From the NCBI RefSeq assembly GCF_017873415.1, contig NZ_JAGGKD010000005.1, positions 62,001 to 126,000 on the forward strand: a stretch of DNA of 64,000 nucleotides. Direction: 5' to 3'. The notes under the pieces were generated by a model, which was not told the origin of the DNA, searched no databases, and worked only from the letters and a program-made list of their open reading frames with translations. Origin of the DNA: Methanolobus bombayensis. GTDB taxonomy: Archaea; Halobacteriota; Methanosarcinia; Methanosarcinales; Methanosarcinaceae. Shown here in pieces: positions 35,829 through 45,488 of the stretch; within the stretch, counting starts at the first letter, position 1; each line of letters opens with the position of its first letter. The position numbers and the translations under genes are program-made.

Positions 35829-36152
35829 TTAATAGTTTTCAAGCACGTCTCTTACAATTTCTCTGTAATCCTCTTTCAAAAGATAGATATTATGATCGCC
35901 GGTCACATCAATACTCAATATCCCAAGCCTGGTATTCATAAGACCTACCATTGCTGAAACGCCTCTGTAACTTACATCAAAATCAGTATTATGAAGATGC
36001 TCGTACACGTCTCCCGTAGTGAACTTATCACCATTAAGGAACAATTTCAGTACTACTTTGCGTATACCAGTATCATCGCGACTAAGATATTTAATAAGCC
36101 TTTCTCTTACTCGCTCTTCAATCGTTTCCAGTACAAACACCTCTTTCTTCAA
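35829..36152 (-). CDS. Small conserved-looking protein, winged-helix-like (possibly DUF2551)
   Basis: 107 residues. Helix-rich with LSRDDTGIRKVVLKLFLNG, then TTGDVYEHLHNTDFDVSYRG, SAMVGLMNTRLGI and a short beta pair (LSIDVTGDHNIYLL). The order looks like a winged helix. I recall a methanogen family (DUF2551) of this size and character, but this is from memory and unverified. No signal peptide. Upstream of uppS on the same strand with a 74-base gap, so it may be co-transcribed with it. Confidence 0.65.
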   Translation of the reverse strand: MKKEVFVLETIEERVRERLIKYLSRDDTGIRKVVLKLFLNGDKFTTGDVYEHLHNTDFDVSYRGVSAMVGLMNTRLGILSIDVTGDHNIYLLKEDYREIVRDVLENY

Positions 36153-36259
36153 TATGTTATTTTATCTTATAAAACTATTTATTTCCGATAGCTTCAAAAC
36201 CTGCATTGTATATGGAAATTGTACCATCTATATCATTCTCACATATATAATTTAGCCTT

Positions 36260-37312
36260 TTAAAGAGGTATTTTTTCAACAATTAGTCCTTCTTCAAAAG
36301 GATATCTTTCTATAATGCACAATTTTCGATCAGGTTTTCTGATATATTCTGCAATATCCTCTAGTATCCACCAGGAAATATCTATTCCATTTGACGTCAT
36401 TTCCATCATATCCACAGGAACTTCAATTTTTTTGAGTTCTTCATAAACTGCTTCCTGATCATTATTCACACATTCAATATGTCCGTAATAAATCGTTCCT
36501 TCCTCTCCAATTTCATCAAACGATCTTGCAGTATTCTCTGCAATACGTAGCAGTCGTTTTCGGAGCTGTACAGCATCCTTGTAACTTGAAGAACAAAAAT
36601 GGATTCTATCACACTTATTTACAGCCTCAAGTGCATATTCCTTTGAACCAGCCACTGCATTTGACATATCATCAGCAAGACCGTATCCTAGTTTTTTCAT
36701 GGCATCCGAATTTGTATCTGAAAATTCCAGCTCATTTAAGTTCAGAAAACACCCTAAATTATTTGCAAAAATCCCTATCACTTCTGCACCTTTTACAGAT
36801 GGTATCTCTATGCCTGTTTTCATTCCCAGATCATTTGCATGCCTGATAGAATTGGCATAACCTGTTTCCTCCAGTTTATCCCAGATATTTACCGGTGGAT
36901 GGAATCTGATTTCGTCAAGTCCTGCCTCTGCCAGTTCTTGTAAAGTATCTCTATCAGGTGTCATTGATGTGTACAAATGGATATGGTGTTGTGATCCAAA
37001 CCTTTCCTTAAGTAGTCTTATGTAATGGACTACCTTTTCTTTTCTGATAAGTGGCTCTCCACCGGTAATTCCTGTTCCAAGTGCATCCATCTGCAGTGCT
37101 TCATCCAGAACATCCCGGTCACAAATTACCTTTCTTTCATTAGCATAAGTGATATCTGCGCGTCTCTCATCGGATACAGGGCAATAAAAACAATCCTTTG
37201 GACAGATGCCTGTTATAAAAAGAACCATCTTTGAACCCTCCTGACAGAGTTTGCAACCTTCTGAAAGAAAAGAATGGAAAGAATCCGCTTCTCCACTTAT
37301 GATCTTACTCAT
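36260..37312 (-). CDS. Radical SAM protein of unknown substrate
   Basis: 350 residues. The CxxxCxxC cluster motif is ICPKDCFYCPVS near residue 37, and GITGGEPL is the SAM-binding glycine motif. An additional pair, GCKLC, lies ~15 residues before the cluster motif. The C-terminal part has further Cys/His (KCDRIHFCSS), but no clear second-cluster motif. It looks like a short TIM-barrel radical SAM enzyme similar to activase-type proteins. The substrate is not evident. It is divergent from a small ferredoxin that could serve as its electron donor (inference). Confidence 0.85.
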   Translation of the reverse strand: MSKIISGEADSFHSFLSEGCKLCQEGSKMVLFITGICPKDCFYCPVSDERRADITYANERKVICDRDVLDEALQMDALGTGITGGEPLIRKEKVVHYIRLLKERFGSQHHIHLYTSMTPDRDTLQELAEAGLDEIRFHPPVNIWDKLEETGYANSIRHANDLGMKTGIEIPSVKGAEVIGIFANNLGCFLNLNELEFSDTNSDAMKKLGYGLADDMSNAVAGSKEYALEAVNKCDRIHFCSSSYKDAVQLRKRLLRIAENTARSFDEIGEEGTIYYGHIECVNNDQEAVYEELKKIEVPVDMMEMTSNGIDISWWILEDIAEYIRKPDRKLCIIERYPFEEGLIVEKIPL

Positions 37313-37399
37313 TATGCCATTCTATAACCTGCAGGTATTTAAGGGTATTTTATACCGGATGTCAAAACTTATGTAAGATTCATACATAAAATTACTTAG

Positions 37400-37585
37400 A
37401 TGGAAGAACGTGAAGGTTTTATTGTATCTATCGGTTGCCGCAAATGTGGTAAATGCGAGAATATCTGTCCTAACGGAGCTCTTTACAGGATTAACGGTTT
37501 TGTTAATATTGATCACGAAAAATGTGATCTTTGCATGAAATGCGTAAACGTATGTCCAAATAAGGCCTTGGTATACATGGAATAA
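37400..37585 (+). CDS. Small 2[4Fe-4S] ferredoxin-type protein
   Basis: 61 residues with two motifs: CRKCGKCENICPNG and CDLCMKCVNVCPNK, each CxxCxxCxxxCP. A bacterial-type dicluster ferredoxin used as a soluble electron carrier. The ATG at 37400 has no clear Shine-Dalgarno sequence, and a TATA-like ATTTTATACC lies ~45 bases upstream, so the leader is short. Flanked by a divergent radical SAM gene and a convergent flavin-reductase-like gene. Confidence 0.9.
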   Translation: MEEREGFIVSIGCRKCGKCENICPNGALYRINGFVNIDHEKCDLCMKCVNVCPNKALVYME

Positions 37586-37621
37586 GTCATTGTATTTCAG
37601 GCCAGAACCTCATTAACCATA

Positions 37622-38194
37622 CTATTTCTCGACTCCTTCCATACCAATTGAAAATGCTTTCCCAAGGAATTCACCAAGTCCGTAATAACTTCTTTCAGGT
37701 GAATAGATGATCGGACGGATTTTCTTAATTTCCGGATTGTTCTTCTCATCCAGTATGGATTCATCTGCTTTGATATCTACAATTTCTCCAATGAATTGGG
37801 TATGAAGTCCCAGTTCAAAACTCTGTATCAGCTTGCATTCAAGAACAATAGGAAATTCTTCCACATAAGGTGCATACACAAGATCACTTTTTACAGGTGT
37901 AAGCCCCATTTTCTCGAATTTGTTCACATCTTTTCCGCTTGCAATTCCAAAGTAATCCGTTTCTTTCACATAATCTTCGGTTGGGATGCTTATGGTAAAA
38001 GCTTCTTTTTCCATGATGTTGGCATAACTATATGTTGCCTTGCGGAGGGATACTGCAATGCACGGTGGATCAGAGCAACATATTCCTCCCCAGGCCGCAG
38101 TCATTGCATTTGCATTTCCAAACATATCATAGGTTCCCACAAGCCATACAGGCGTCGGATATGCCAGTGATTTTGCTCCGATTGATTTTTTCAT
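37622..38194 (-). CDS. Flavin reductase-like (FMN-binding split barrel) protein
   Basis: 190 residues of the flavin reductase-like/DIM6 family. N-terminal [15 protein letters not shown] and [20 protein letters not shown] are the FMN-binding signature, followed by [19 protein letters not shown]. Such proteins carry FMN and reduce flavins or unknown partners. With the adjacent ferredoxin and radical SAM gene it forms a small redox neighbourhood, but the genes are not one operon (opposite strands). Confidence 0.88.
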   Translation of the reverse strand: MKKSIGAKSLAYPTPVWLVGTYDMFGNANAMTAAWGGICCSDPPCIAVSLRKATYSYANIMEKEAFTISIPTEDYVKETDYFGIASGKDVNKFEKMGLTPVKSDLVYAPYVEEFPIVLECKLIQSFELGLHTQFIGEIVDIKADESILDEKNNPEIKKIRPIIYSPERSYYGLGEFLGKAFSIGMEGVEK

Positions 38195-38275
38195 AAAAGC
38201 ACCTCTATAAAAAAGGTGTTAAAGGAGCTTTAATCTTGCGGCAGATTCCATTAGTTCAAATCTGAAAAATCAAAT

Positions 38276-40222
38276 TCACATCATTCCTCTGAAAATGATT
38301 CTTGAGAATATGGTTGATACAGTAAAGACGATTATTGTTATGGGAAGTATTTGCCCTATCTCATATCTTAAATGTGTCTTATCACCACCATATTCAATTG
38401 TACCTGAGAATCGTATCAATATCACAGTGATAAGTATGATGTAGATCCCTATTGCAAACATAAAATGATCTGAAGGAATGGACTGGTTCAGATTTTCAGG
38501 TGTAATTTGTGTAGGTCCCGGGATGGAATTATCAGGAAGTCTTCTGATGCTTTCGGATATATTCTGGAGGATCTTTGCTATTACTTCTGAAAGGGCAATG
38601 GTAACACCTGCAATGAGTGGTGCAAATACTGCTGCAGTGGAACGCATAGTAGATGTCATATCATACAATGATTGTTTAATGTTGAGTTCCACATCCTGAA
38701 GCTCTTTCAAATGGTCTGCAAGCTTAACAATTGCAACACCTGCAATCTCATGACTTTTGTGGGTACTTTCCACCAGCAGTTTCATTGTTGTCTTTATCCT
38801 TTCTGAGTAAATATCCTTGAAAGCTCCGAAATCCTCATCAAATATTGCAGAATAGACATCAGTTCTCATATTCATCAGGTTCAGTGATATTCTTTCAAAT
38901 GCTCTGGAAATATCAGACCCTTCCATGGTGGATGCTGTGTGTATGAATGCCTCTTCTGCGGACCTACCTTCAGATATTCTTCTTCCCAGAATGAAAAGGG
39001 CATCTGAGAACTCATTCTCCATTTTCCGTATTTCATCTCTAATTTTCTTATAAGGGGCATAAGTAATGTTCAGGTAAATTGCAACAGCAAAAACAATTCC
39101 CCATATCACAAAAAGCGTGGGCGGAATTATTCCTTCCAGTGTTTCAGTGGACACAATATTCCATGGATTTCCTTTGAGAATTAATATGTATCCAAGAGAA
39201 GAAATCACAAGACCTATGATCGAGGACAATATCAATGCCTCATGTTTTCTTTTCCTTATACCTTCAAGCTCAGGATGGTTTTCGGGAATGTCCTGTGGTA
39301 TGAATGCGGCCGGACGCTGCATAAGTATGTATTCTGCATAGGCGAATGTGAAAAGTGGCAGAATCACGTCGTAAACGATGACAAGTGTTCCGATTCCAAA
39401 TCTTATGCCCACTACTGTGATTGCAGGCATGAGTGCCACAAGTGCCAGAGGTATCAGAATAAAAACCGAATAAAGCACGTATGTAGGTGTTTTAAGCTTT
39501 GATGCAAAGCTGTCCATGAGATTCTTCGTACTTTCGAGAACAAGGTCAAGTGATCTATTAAGTGTGATTATCCTCTGTGCTTCGTCAGGTTCACTGGTTG
39601 AGCTTTTGATTAGATGTAGTGCCCTTTTGAAATACTCGCTGTCTTTCCCCCACATATTTGAAAATTCAAGGATAGCATCGTCAATTCCGCGATATTCCCT
39701 TACATGCAGGTTCCATATCATTTTTTTCAGGTCCTTTGCAAGAGGTCTCCCTGAATTCTCCGCAGCAAACCTGATGGCTATTTCCATATTTGGCACGAGT
39801 TTCATTGACATAACCAGGTAGCTGACTATCTCTGGCATGTCCCCAAGTGAGCTCACCTTCATCCACTTTGCGTGGAGTTTGATGTATTCACTTGTGTAAA
39901 GCAGTACACCCAAAGGGAAAAGTAGACTCATAACTATGACTGCCTGCAGTGTCGAGGTTTCAAAACTTGTTATCCTGAAAAGGAAAAAATCAAATAGCAG
40001 TATGCTTACAAGTGCACAGGCAGAAGCCACATAGGAAAACAGAACTGTTTCATATGGCTCGAGCCCCATTCCCGTATAGACCATTGCATTGTTGTATTCC
40101 TCGCTGGTCGAATCAGTAGCTTTTCTCCTAAATGTTTCCATATCTTTAATTAGCCAGTTGAAATTTGCAGATGTGAACTTGCAACCCTGATAGTACCAGT
40201 TCTTACTGTACAGCCTGACCAC
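38276..40222 (-). CDS. Archaeal type II/IV secretion membrane protein, TadC/ArlJ-like
   Basis: 648 residues, polytopic. Membrane pairs lie near residues 60-110, 240-310, 330-390 and at the C-terminus, and two cytoplasmic T2SSF-type domains lie between them (around MVMSMKLVPNMEIAIRFAAE and around RISEGRSAEEAFIHTAS). This is the platform protein of archaeal pilus or secretion machines. It overlaps the ATPase gene by 20 bases, so the two are coupled and presumably form one machine. No prepilin with a class III signal peptide is visible nearby, so what it assembles is unknown. Confidence 0.88.
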   Translation of the reverse strand: MVRLYSKNWYYQGCKFTSANFNWLIKDMETFRRKATDSTSEEYNNAMVYTGMGLEPYETVLFSYVASACALVSILLFDFFLFRITSFETSTLQAVIVMSLLFPLGVLLYTSEYIKLHAKWMKVSSLGDMPEIVSYLVMSMKLVPNMEIAIRFAAENSGRPLAKDLKKMIWNLHVREYRGIDDAILEFSNMWGKDSEYFKRALHLIKSSTSEPDEAQRIITLNRSLDLVLESTKNLMDSFASKLKTPTYVLYSVFILIPLALVALMPAITVVGIRFGIGTLVIVYDVILPLFTFAYAEYILMQRPAAFIPQDIPENHPELEGIRKRKHEALILSSIIGLVISSLGYILILKGNPWNIVSTETLEGIIPPTLFVIWGIVFAVAIYLNITYAPYKKIRDEIRKMENEFSDALFILGRRISEGRSAEEAFIHTASTMEGSDISRAFERISLNLMNMRTDVYSAIFDEDFGAFKDIYSERIKTTMKLLVESTHKSHEIAGVAIVKLADHLKELQDVELNIKQSLYDMTSTMRSTAAVFAPLIAGVTIALSEVIAKILQNISESIRRLPDNSIPGPTQITPENLNQSIPSDHFMFAIGIYIILITVILIRFSGTIEYGGDKTHLRYEIGQILPITIIVFTVSTIFSRIIFRGMM

Positions 40223-42881
40223 CTTCCATGAAGTAATCTTCGTTTGTGATCAGGTCATAAGATTCCTCGGGCATTTTATCATCAACAGAAAGTACAGCCT
40301 TTTTTTCCGAAAAAGTTTTGACACCACTTTCGCTATCATTCTCACTGAGTTCGTCCGAAACTACTGCTTTTTCATTGATCCTTCCGGCAAACGAACTGAA
40401 CCATTCAAACCACCTGTCATAGACTCTCTGATAATTGCTACCATCAGTTTCAGTGACTTCTTTGTCCATGAGCATCCAGAACATATTGTTAGCAATTGCC
40501 ACATTCCTGGCCTCAAGCAGATGAGGCTGCCTCAATCCGAACTTCGCAATCTTTCCTTTAATTTCAGCTCTCATGCGGATATTAAGGGCAGCCTCATCCA
40601 TTGAAATTCCCCATTTGTCTGCGATTTTTCCGATTAGCACGGATTGTCCTTTGTCCATGATATCAGATGACACCAGTTTGTCAGTTGAAGCATCGTAACT
40701 CAGTATATCAGAGAACACCTTTCCTGAATTCTCATCCCATTTTTCGTTGACTTCCGCAACCTGCATGACACGTCGTTTCATTGTCATACTGCCTGAAAGT
40801 CTGGTATTTGCACAAACAATAACAGCATCAGTAGCTTTGAACGATGCAGGAGGGACTTCCAGCGTATTTACTATTCTCTCATAAACAGCATCAGTTGAAG
40901 AGCCATGTATTGTACCGATTACTGAATTCCCTGCCGCACCAACCTGCATAGCTTCGTAAAGCACCGCTACTTCCGGTCCCCTGACCTCGCCCATAATAAG
41001 TGATGAACTACCAAGCCTCAGAGAAGCACGCAACGCAACAGATGGCTCGATCTCCACACCGTATTTCATAATTGCTGATTGTGAATTAAGACCCTGCACT
41101 TTCCATCCCATTTCCTGAAGCTCTTCAATGGGTATCTCGGGAGTGTCTTCTATTGTTATCATCCGGTACTTCTGTGGCATTTCCAGCAACAATGCAGACA
41201 TAAGTGAAGTTTTCCCGGCTCCAACACCACCGGCAACCAGTACCGATGCCTGTCCATCCATAATAAAACTCAGAAGACCTGCTGTAAGTGGTGATATTGA
41301 ACCTTTGTTGATGAGCTTTGGCAAGGTCCATGGGTCTTTTGCATGTTTCCTGAAAGCATAGGCAATTCCCTTTGCACTTAGCGGGTCACCAATTACTGAG
41401 ACTCTCACTCCATACTCTCTCAGAAACATTTCAAGCACCGGAGTAGCTTCGCCGAAAGGTCTTCCACTTATCGAACGCAGCCTTGATACCATAGATTCCA
41501 TATCTTCCTGCGAAAGATAGATATTGGAAACACATTCCTCGCCGCCAAGTACCACATGAACAGGATTCTGGTCGGCAGGTGCATTCACATAGACATCGGT
41601 TACGCGTTCATCAGATAGGATGTCTTCAAGAATTCCAAGTCCAGTTGTATATTTTGTGAGAAGGTCACAGTAGAGTTTTATCTTTGCAGGGTCTGATGTA
41701 ATCTCTTCTGCATTATTTTCTTCAAACAGGAACTTCTTGCTGAGTCTTTGAAAATAATCTCTGGAATTTCCGGAATCTGCAAACTGGAGGTCTGCAGGTC
41801 TGTGAGCTATCATCTTCTTCCTGATCCTCTCTATAAGTTTCAGCTCTTTTTCTTCAAGAGAATATTCTATCGGGTTGATGATGTACATCTTCTCAGGGCG
41901 GTCTGTCAACTGGTAGATGTTGACGGGCAGGTGTCTTTCATCCTGATAACTGATTTCGTAACATTCAAGAAATAGTGTATTGTCAGGAGGTTCTGCATAT
42001 ATTCTGGAAGTTGAAAATGGTGGTCTTACATAGGAGCGCAACTGTCTTTCATACTCTGCTGCATATTCCTGATCACATCTGCTAACAGAATCTGTATAGT
42101 GGCATGTACCCGTTCTGTTTCCTATACAACTGGTGATTCTTTCAGATATTGTCTTCATTTCAAGCAAGGTGTTGAGAAATCTCTGTCTGCAGTGAGAACA
42201 CTCATCCCTGATATCAAAGTGTTTTTCCTTTTTTTCGTTGTATTCTATCAGTTTTTTAACATCATAACAGGATTTTAATGGATCATTTCCGGCACCAGAA
42301 ACAATAAGATCCATGATTTTTGTATGTTCTTTCTTACAAAGACCGGAATTCTCGCAGTTGTCAGTTATGAAGCTGATATTTTTGTACGGAATAAATTTGT
42401 CCTGCAAGCCTGCCATCAGGTATATTGCGTTCAGTGACCTGCCTTCGTAATCTCTTTCATAGAGTTTTGCAAGAGTCAATCTATCAACAGCAGGCTCTTT
42501 CTTCAATATCTCAAAAATGTTCTTTCTACAATGCTCACTCTCCAGGCTGGATTCATGTTCACATTCATTGCAATCTATTGTAATGGTCCTGCTACTTCTG
42601 GAAACCTTTGATTTGTAAGAGCAGAGTTCATCCTGTTCCTCTTTCTCCCTGTTCAGAAGGCTGAATTTCGAAATTAGTTTGTGCACAATTTTTTTTGTTT
42701 TACTGTTCTTCTGATCATTTTCAAGGGGAATGCCTAAAAGTACCATTTCTTCTTCAGCCATTATCATTTGCATCTGCGAATGGTGCACGAGTTCTGCGAT
42801 CGAATCAGAATTATTGTCTCTGACACTATTCGTTATGCAGGTCGTTTTTGTTTTTCTCAATACCACGTTTTTACCACCCAT
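40203..42881 (-). CDS. Type II/IV secretion ATPase (TadA/GspE-like) with Cys-rich N-terminal region
   Basis: 892 residues. The C-terminal half is a secretion ATPase: VNAPADQNPVHVVLGGEE N-domain, Walker A GGVGAGKTS, Asp box ITIEDTPEIP, Walker B SLIMGEVRGPE and a His-box-type GTIHGSSTDAVYERI. The first ~270 residues hold 13 cysteines: C104-x2-C107 with C118, C176-x5-C182, C228-x2-C231, and C252, C260, C269. This suggests metal or Fe-S binding ahead of the motor. It is longer than plain TadA ATPases (~450-550). First gene of a two-gene operon with the membrane platform. Confidence 0.88.
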   Translation of the reverse strand: MGGKNVVLRKTKTTCITNSVRDNNSDSIAELVHHSQMQMIMAEEEMVLLGIPLENDQKNSKTKKIVHKLISKFSLLNREKEEQDELCSYKSKVSRSSRTITIDCNECEHESSLESEHCRKNIFEILKKEPAVDRLTLAKLYERDYEGRSLNAIYLMAGLQDKFIPYKNISFITDNCENSGLCKKEHTKIMDLIVSGAGNDPLKSCYDVKKLIEYNEKKEKHFDIRDECSHCRQRFLNTLLEMKTISERITSCIGNRTGTCHYTDSVSRCDQEYAAEYERQLRSYVRPPFSTSRIYAEPPDNTLFLECYEISYQDERHLPVNIYQLTDRPEKMYIINPIEYSLEEKELKLIERIRKKMIAHRPADLQFADSGNSRDYFQRLSKKFLFEENNAEEITSDPAKIKLYCDLLTKYTTGLGILEDILSDERVTDVYVNAPADQNPVHVVLGGEECVSNIYLSQEDMESMVSRLRSISGRPFGEATPVLEMFLREYGVRVSVIGDPLSAKGIAYAFRKHAKDPWTLPKLINKGSISPLTAGLLSFIMDGQASVLVAGGVGAGKTSLMSALLLEMPQKYRMITIEDTPEIPIEELQEMGWKVQGLNSQSAIMKYGVEIEPSVALRASLRLGSSSLIMGEVRGPEVAVLYEAMQVGAAGNSVIGTIHGSSTDAVYERIVNTLEVPPASFKATDAVIVCANTRLSGSMTMKRRVMQVAEVNEKWDENSGKVFSDILSYDASTDKLVSSDIMDKGQSVLIGKIADKWGISMDEAALNIRMRAEIKGKIAKFGLRQPHLLEARNVAIANNMFWMLMDKEVTETDGSNYQRVYDRWFEWFSSFAGRINEKAVVSDELSENDSESGVKTFSEKKAVLSVDDKMPEESYDLITNEDYFMEGGQAVQ

Positions 42882-43087
42882 GAAGTTTTTTCAAATGAAA
42901 AACCAATCTATTAAAAGATTTCTATATTTAATTTCAAGTATTTACTTATTTTAGAACTTATTTTTTAGATGAATCGACTACATAAGAAAAATATCAACAA
43001 CAAGAGTTAATACAATACTTTCACATCACTTACTACTGGGTTTTATACTCCCGAAACATATTCCCTTATTAAAGGCCAGAGGTTCAC

Positions 43088-44311
43088 ATGGGTATATACA
43101 CCGTATCACAGCTAAATGAGCACATAAAACAGGTTCTTACAAGCGACCCCCAATTATCGCATGTATGGGTGCGCGGTGAGATATCGAACCTGACCAAACA
43201 TAGCTCCGGCCATTATTATTTCACGTTGAAGGATGGAAATGCCCAAATTAGCTGTGTGAGCTTCAGGATGACCAACAGGACCCTGAAATTCGAACCTGAA
43301 TCATCAATGAAAGTTTTGGTTTTCGGAACTGTTGATGTTTACACTGTCCGGGGACAGTATCAACTAAGAGTTCTTGACATGCGCCCTGATGGTATCGGCG
43401 AGCTTTACAAAGCATACGAGCAGCTCAGGAACAGGTTACAGGAAGAAGGCCTTTTCGATGTGATATATAAGAAAAAGATTCCACAATATCCTTCAAAGAT
43501 CGGCGTGGTCACATCACCCACGGGTGCAGCAATTCACGATATTCTCCACGTTCTTAAGCGCAGGTTCCCCGTGGACGTCCTGCTAAGTCCGGCAATAGTC
43601 CAGGGTGAAAAATCCGCAGATAGCATCATAAAGGCTCTTGAATATCTAAACCAGGCCTGTGTAGATGTGATTATTCTGGGAAGGGGCGGCGGTTCTCTTG
43701 AAGACCTTTGGTCATTTAATGAAGAGGTTGTTGCAAGGGCTATATTTGGTTCAGAGATTCCCGTGATCTCAGCAGTGGGGCATGAAACTGATTATACTAT
43801 TTCTGATTTTGTGGCGGATGTGCGGGCTCCAACACCATCAGCTGCAGCCGAAATCGCTGTTCCTGAAAAGACCGGTCTCAAAAAACATGTAGAATCTATG
43901 TCATCGCGTATGGAGCAGGCTGCAATTCATCTTATTGCTGACAGGCGGCATCATATTGAGTTTCTTTATTCACGCATAGAACCGGAAAGATTTGCTGAGT
44001 TCATACGGCATGATATGCAGAGGGTCGACGAGCTGAGTTCTCGTATGGAGATGGTTTTCGGAAGAACAATGGAATCCAGACATGCTTTACTTGGTGGACT
44101 TGCAGGGAGATTGAATGCTGTAAGCCCTTTGAACACTCTCGAACGAGGATATAGTATTGTTCTGAAAAGTGAGAATCATTCTGTGATCAGAAGCGTTAAT
44201 GAAGTGGAAATCGACGAGCTGATTGATGTCAGGTTAATAGATGGTACTCTTGAGTGCAAAGTAACGGGTGCAAAGTCTGAGAAGAAAAATAAAGTTGAAA
44301 GGAGGAGCTGA
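43088..44311 (+). CDS. xseA: Exodeoxyribonuclease VII large subunit
   Basis: 407 residues. N-terminal OB fold (VWVRGEISNLTKHSSGHYYF), then the nuclease core with IGVVTSPTGAAIHDILHVLKR and GRGGGSLEDLWSFNEE, a coiled-coil-type helical region and the C-terminal LERGYSIVL segment. Degrades single-stranded DNA in repair. A bacterial enzyme by distribution, present in some methanogens, probably by transfer (inference). AGAGGTTC precedes the ATG. xseB follows after five bases. Confidence 0.95.
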   Translation: MGIYTVSQLNEHIKQVLTSDPQLSHVWVRGEISNLTKHSSGHYYFTLKDGNAQISCVSFRMTNRTLKFEPESSMKVLVFGTVDVYTVRGQYQLRVLDMRPDGIGELYKAYEQLRNRLQEEGLFDVIYKKKIPQYPSKIGVVTSPTGAAIHDILHVLKRRFPVDVLLSPAIVQGEKSADSIIKALEYLNQACVDVIILGRGGGSLEDLWSFNEEVVARAIFGSEIPVISAVGHETDYTISDFVADVRAPTPSAAAEIAVPEKTGLKKHVESMSSRMEQAAIHLIADRRHHIEFLYSRIEPERFAEFIRHDMQRVDELSSRMEMVFGRTMESRHALLGGLAGRLNAVSPLNTLERGYSIVLKSENHSVIRSVNEVEIDELIDVRLIDGTLECKVTGAKSEKKNKVERRS

Positions 44312-44316
44312 GTTTA

Positions 44317-44622
44317 ATGGCAGGAACTAGAGAAAGTTCTGACGAAAACGCAGATGTTGGTAAGCGCCAGATGAGTGATCTTATGAATAATTCAGAAGAT
44401 TCAGAAAATGTGAGTTTTGAAGAATCCCTTGAAGAACTTGAATCTCTGGTTGAGATGCTTGAAAGAGGGCAATTGACCCTTGATGAGAGTCTTGAACTAT
44501 TTGAGCGTGGCATGAAACTTGCCAGGATATGCAACCAGAAACTTTCAAAAGCTGAAAGGAAGATTGAAATACTGATCGAAGAGAATGGCAATCTAAAGAC
44601 TGAAACTTTTATTGAAGAATAA
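44317..44622 (+). CDS. xseB: Exodeoxyribonuclease VII small subunit
   Basis: 101 residues. The XseB core FEESLEELESLVEMLERGQL and LDESLELFERGMKLARICNQ forms two helices that bind the large subunit. It carries ~35 extra N-terminal residues (acidic/Ser-rich) compared with the typical ~75-80. Immediately behind xseA. Confidence 0.93.
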   Translation: MAGTRESSDENADVGKRQMSDLMNNSEDSENVSFEESLEELESLVEMLERGQLTLDESLELFERGMKLARICNQKLSKAERKIEILIEENGNLKTETFIEE

Positions 44623-44649
44623 AATCATCCCGGACCGAGGTGCAGTTCT

Positions 44650-45429
44650 GTGAAAAAGGGATTCGACGGTGAGAAGTACGAAAAGTTCTCAGCACCACAA
44701 CAGGAATGGGGCAGCAAAGTAATAGATGAGCTTGGCCTGAATGATAATGACAACATTCTTGACCTTGGTTGTGGCAATGGTCTTCTAAGTGCAAAACTTG
44801 CAGAAAAAGTCCCGCATGGCAAGATAATAGGTGTTGATAGTTCTTCTTCCATGATTGAACAGGCAGAGAAGCACAAAAAAAACAACATGGAGTTTTTGCT
44901 TTGTGATATTACTAAGCTGAATTTCGAAGAAGCATTTGATGTTGTGTTTTCCAACGCTGCTCTTCACTGGGTGAAAGATCATTCTCTGGCTCTGAGACAA
45001 GTCTACAGATCAATGAAAAGTAATGCTATCATGAGAATACAGTTTGCAGGCGAAGGTAACTGTCTGAATCTTGCTTCGGTTCTTCAGGATGCAATGTTCT
45101 CTCCGGAATTCAAAGATGATTTCACTTCATTTGAGTGGCCGTGGTATATGCCAGGTGTTGGAGAATATAATAAATTGCTTATTGAGTCTGGTTTTCAGGA
45201 TTTCCGTGTGTGGATCGAGAACGCTGACTGCAACTTCCCTGATGAGGAATCCTATATAGGGTGGATAGACCAGCCATGCCTTGTTCCTTTTATTTCTCAT
45301 CTCCCGGGAGACAGGGCGCTGTTTTTCAGAGATTATGTTATCAGGGAAGCAAAAAAGATCGCTGCACAGGAAGATGGAGCCTATTTTGAGTACTTCAGGC
45401 GTCTGAATGTATATGCAATAAAAAAATAG
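44650..45429 (+). CDS. SAM-dependent methyltransferase (trans-aconitate methyltransferase-like)
   Basis: 259 residues, class I methyltransferase. Motif I is ILDLGCGNGLLSAKLAE, motif II region GVDSSSSMIEQA, and the post-II LLCDITKL and FSNAALHWV. The HWV segment and C-terminal length recall Tam/UbiE-type small-molecule methyltransferases. The substrate cannot be read. GTG start at 44650 with GAGGTG nine bases before it. 27 bases behind xseB, so it may be read with it. Confidence 0.82.
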   Translation: MKKGFDGEKYEKFSAPQQEWGSKVIDELGLNDNDNILDLGCGNGLLSAKLAEKVPHGKIIGVDSSSSMIEQAEKHKKNNMEFLLCDITKLNFEEAFDVVFSNAALHWVKDHSLALRQVYRSMKSNAIMRIQFAGEGNCLNLASVLQDAMFSPEFKDDFTSFEWPWYMPGVGEYNKLLIESGFQDFRVWIENADCNFPDEESYIGWIDQPCLVPFISHLPGDRALFFRDYVIREAKKIAAQEDGAYFEYFRRLNVYAIKK

Positions 45430-45488
45430 AATGGCAAATGCCGTGATAACATTGTCCGAATTTATTTTTTGTTTTCGATTTTCCTCTT

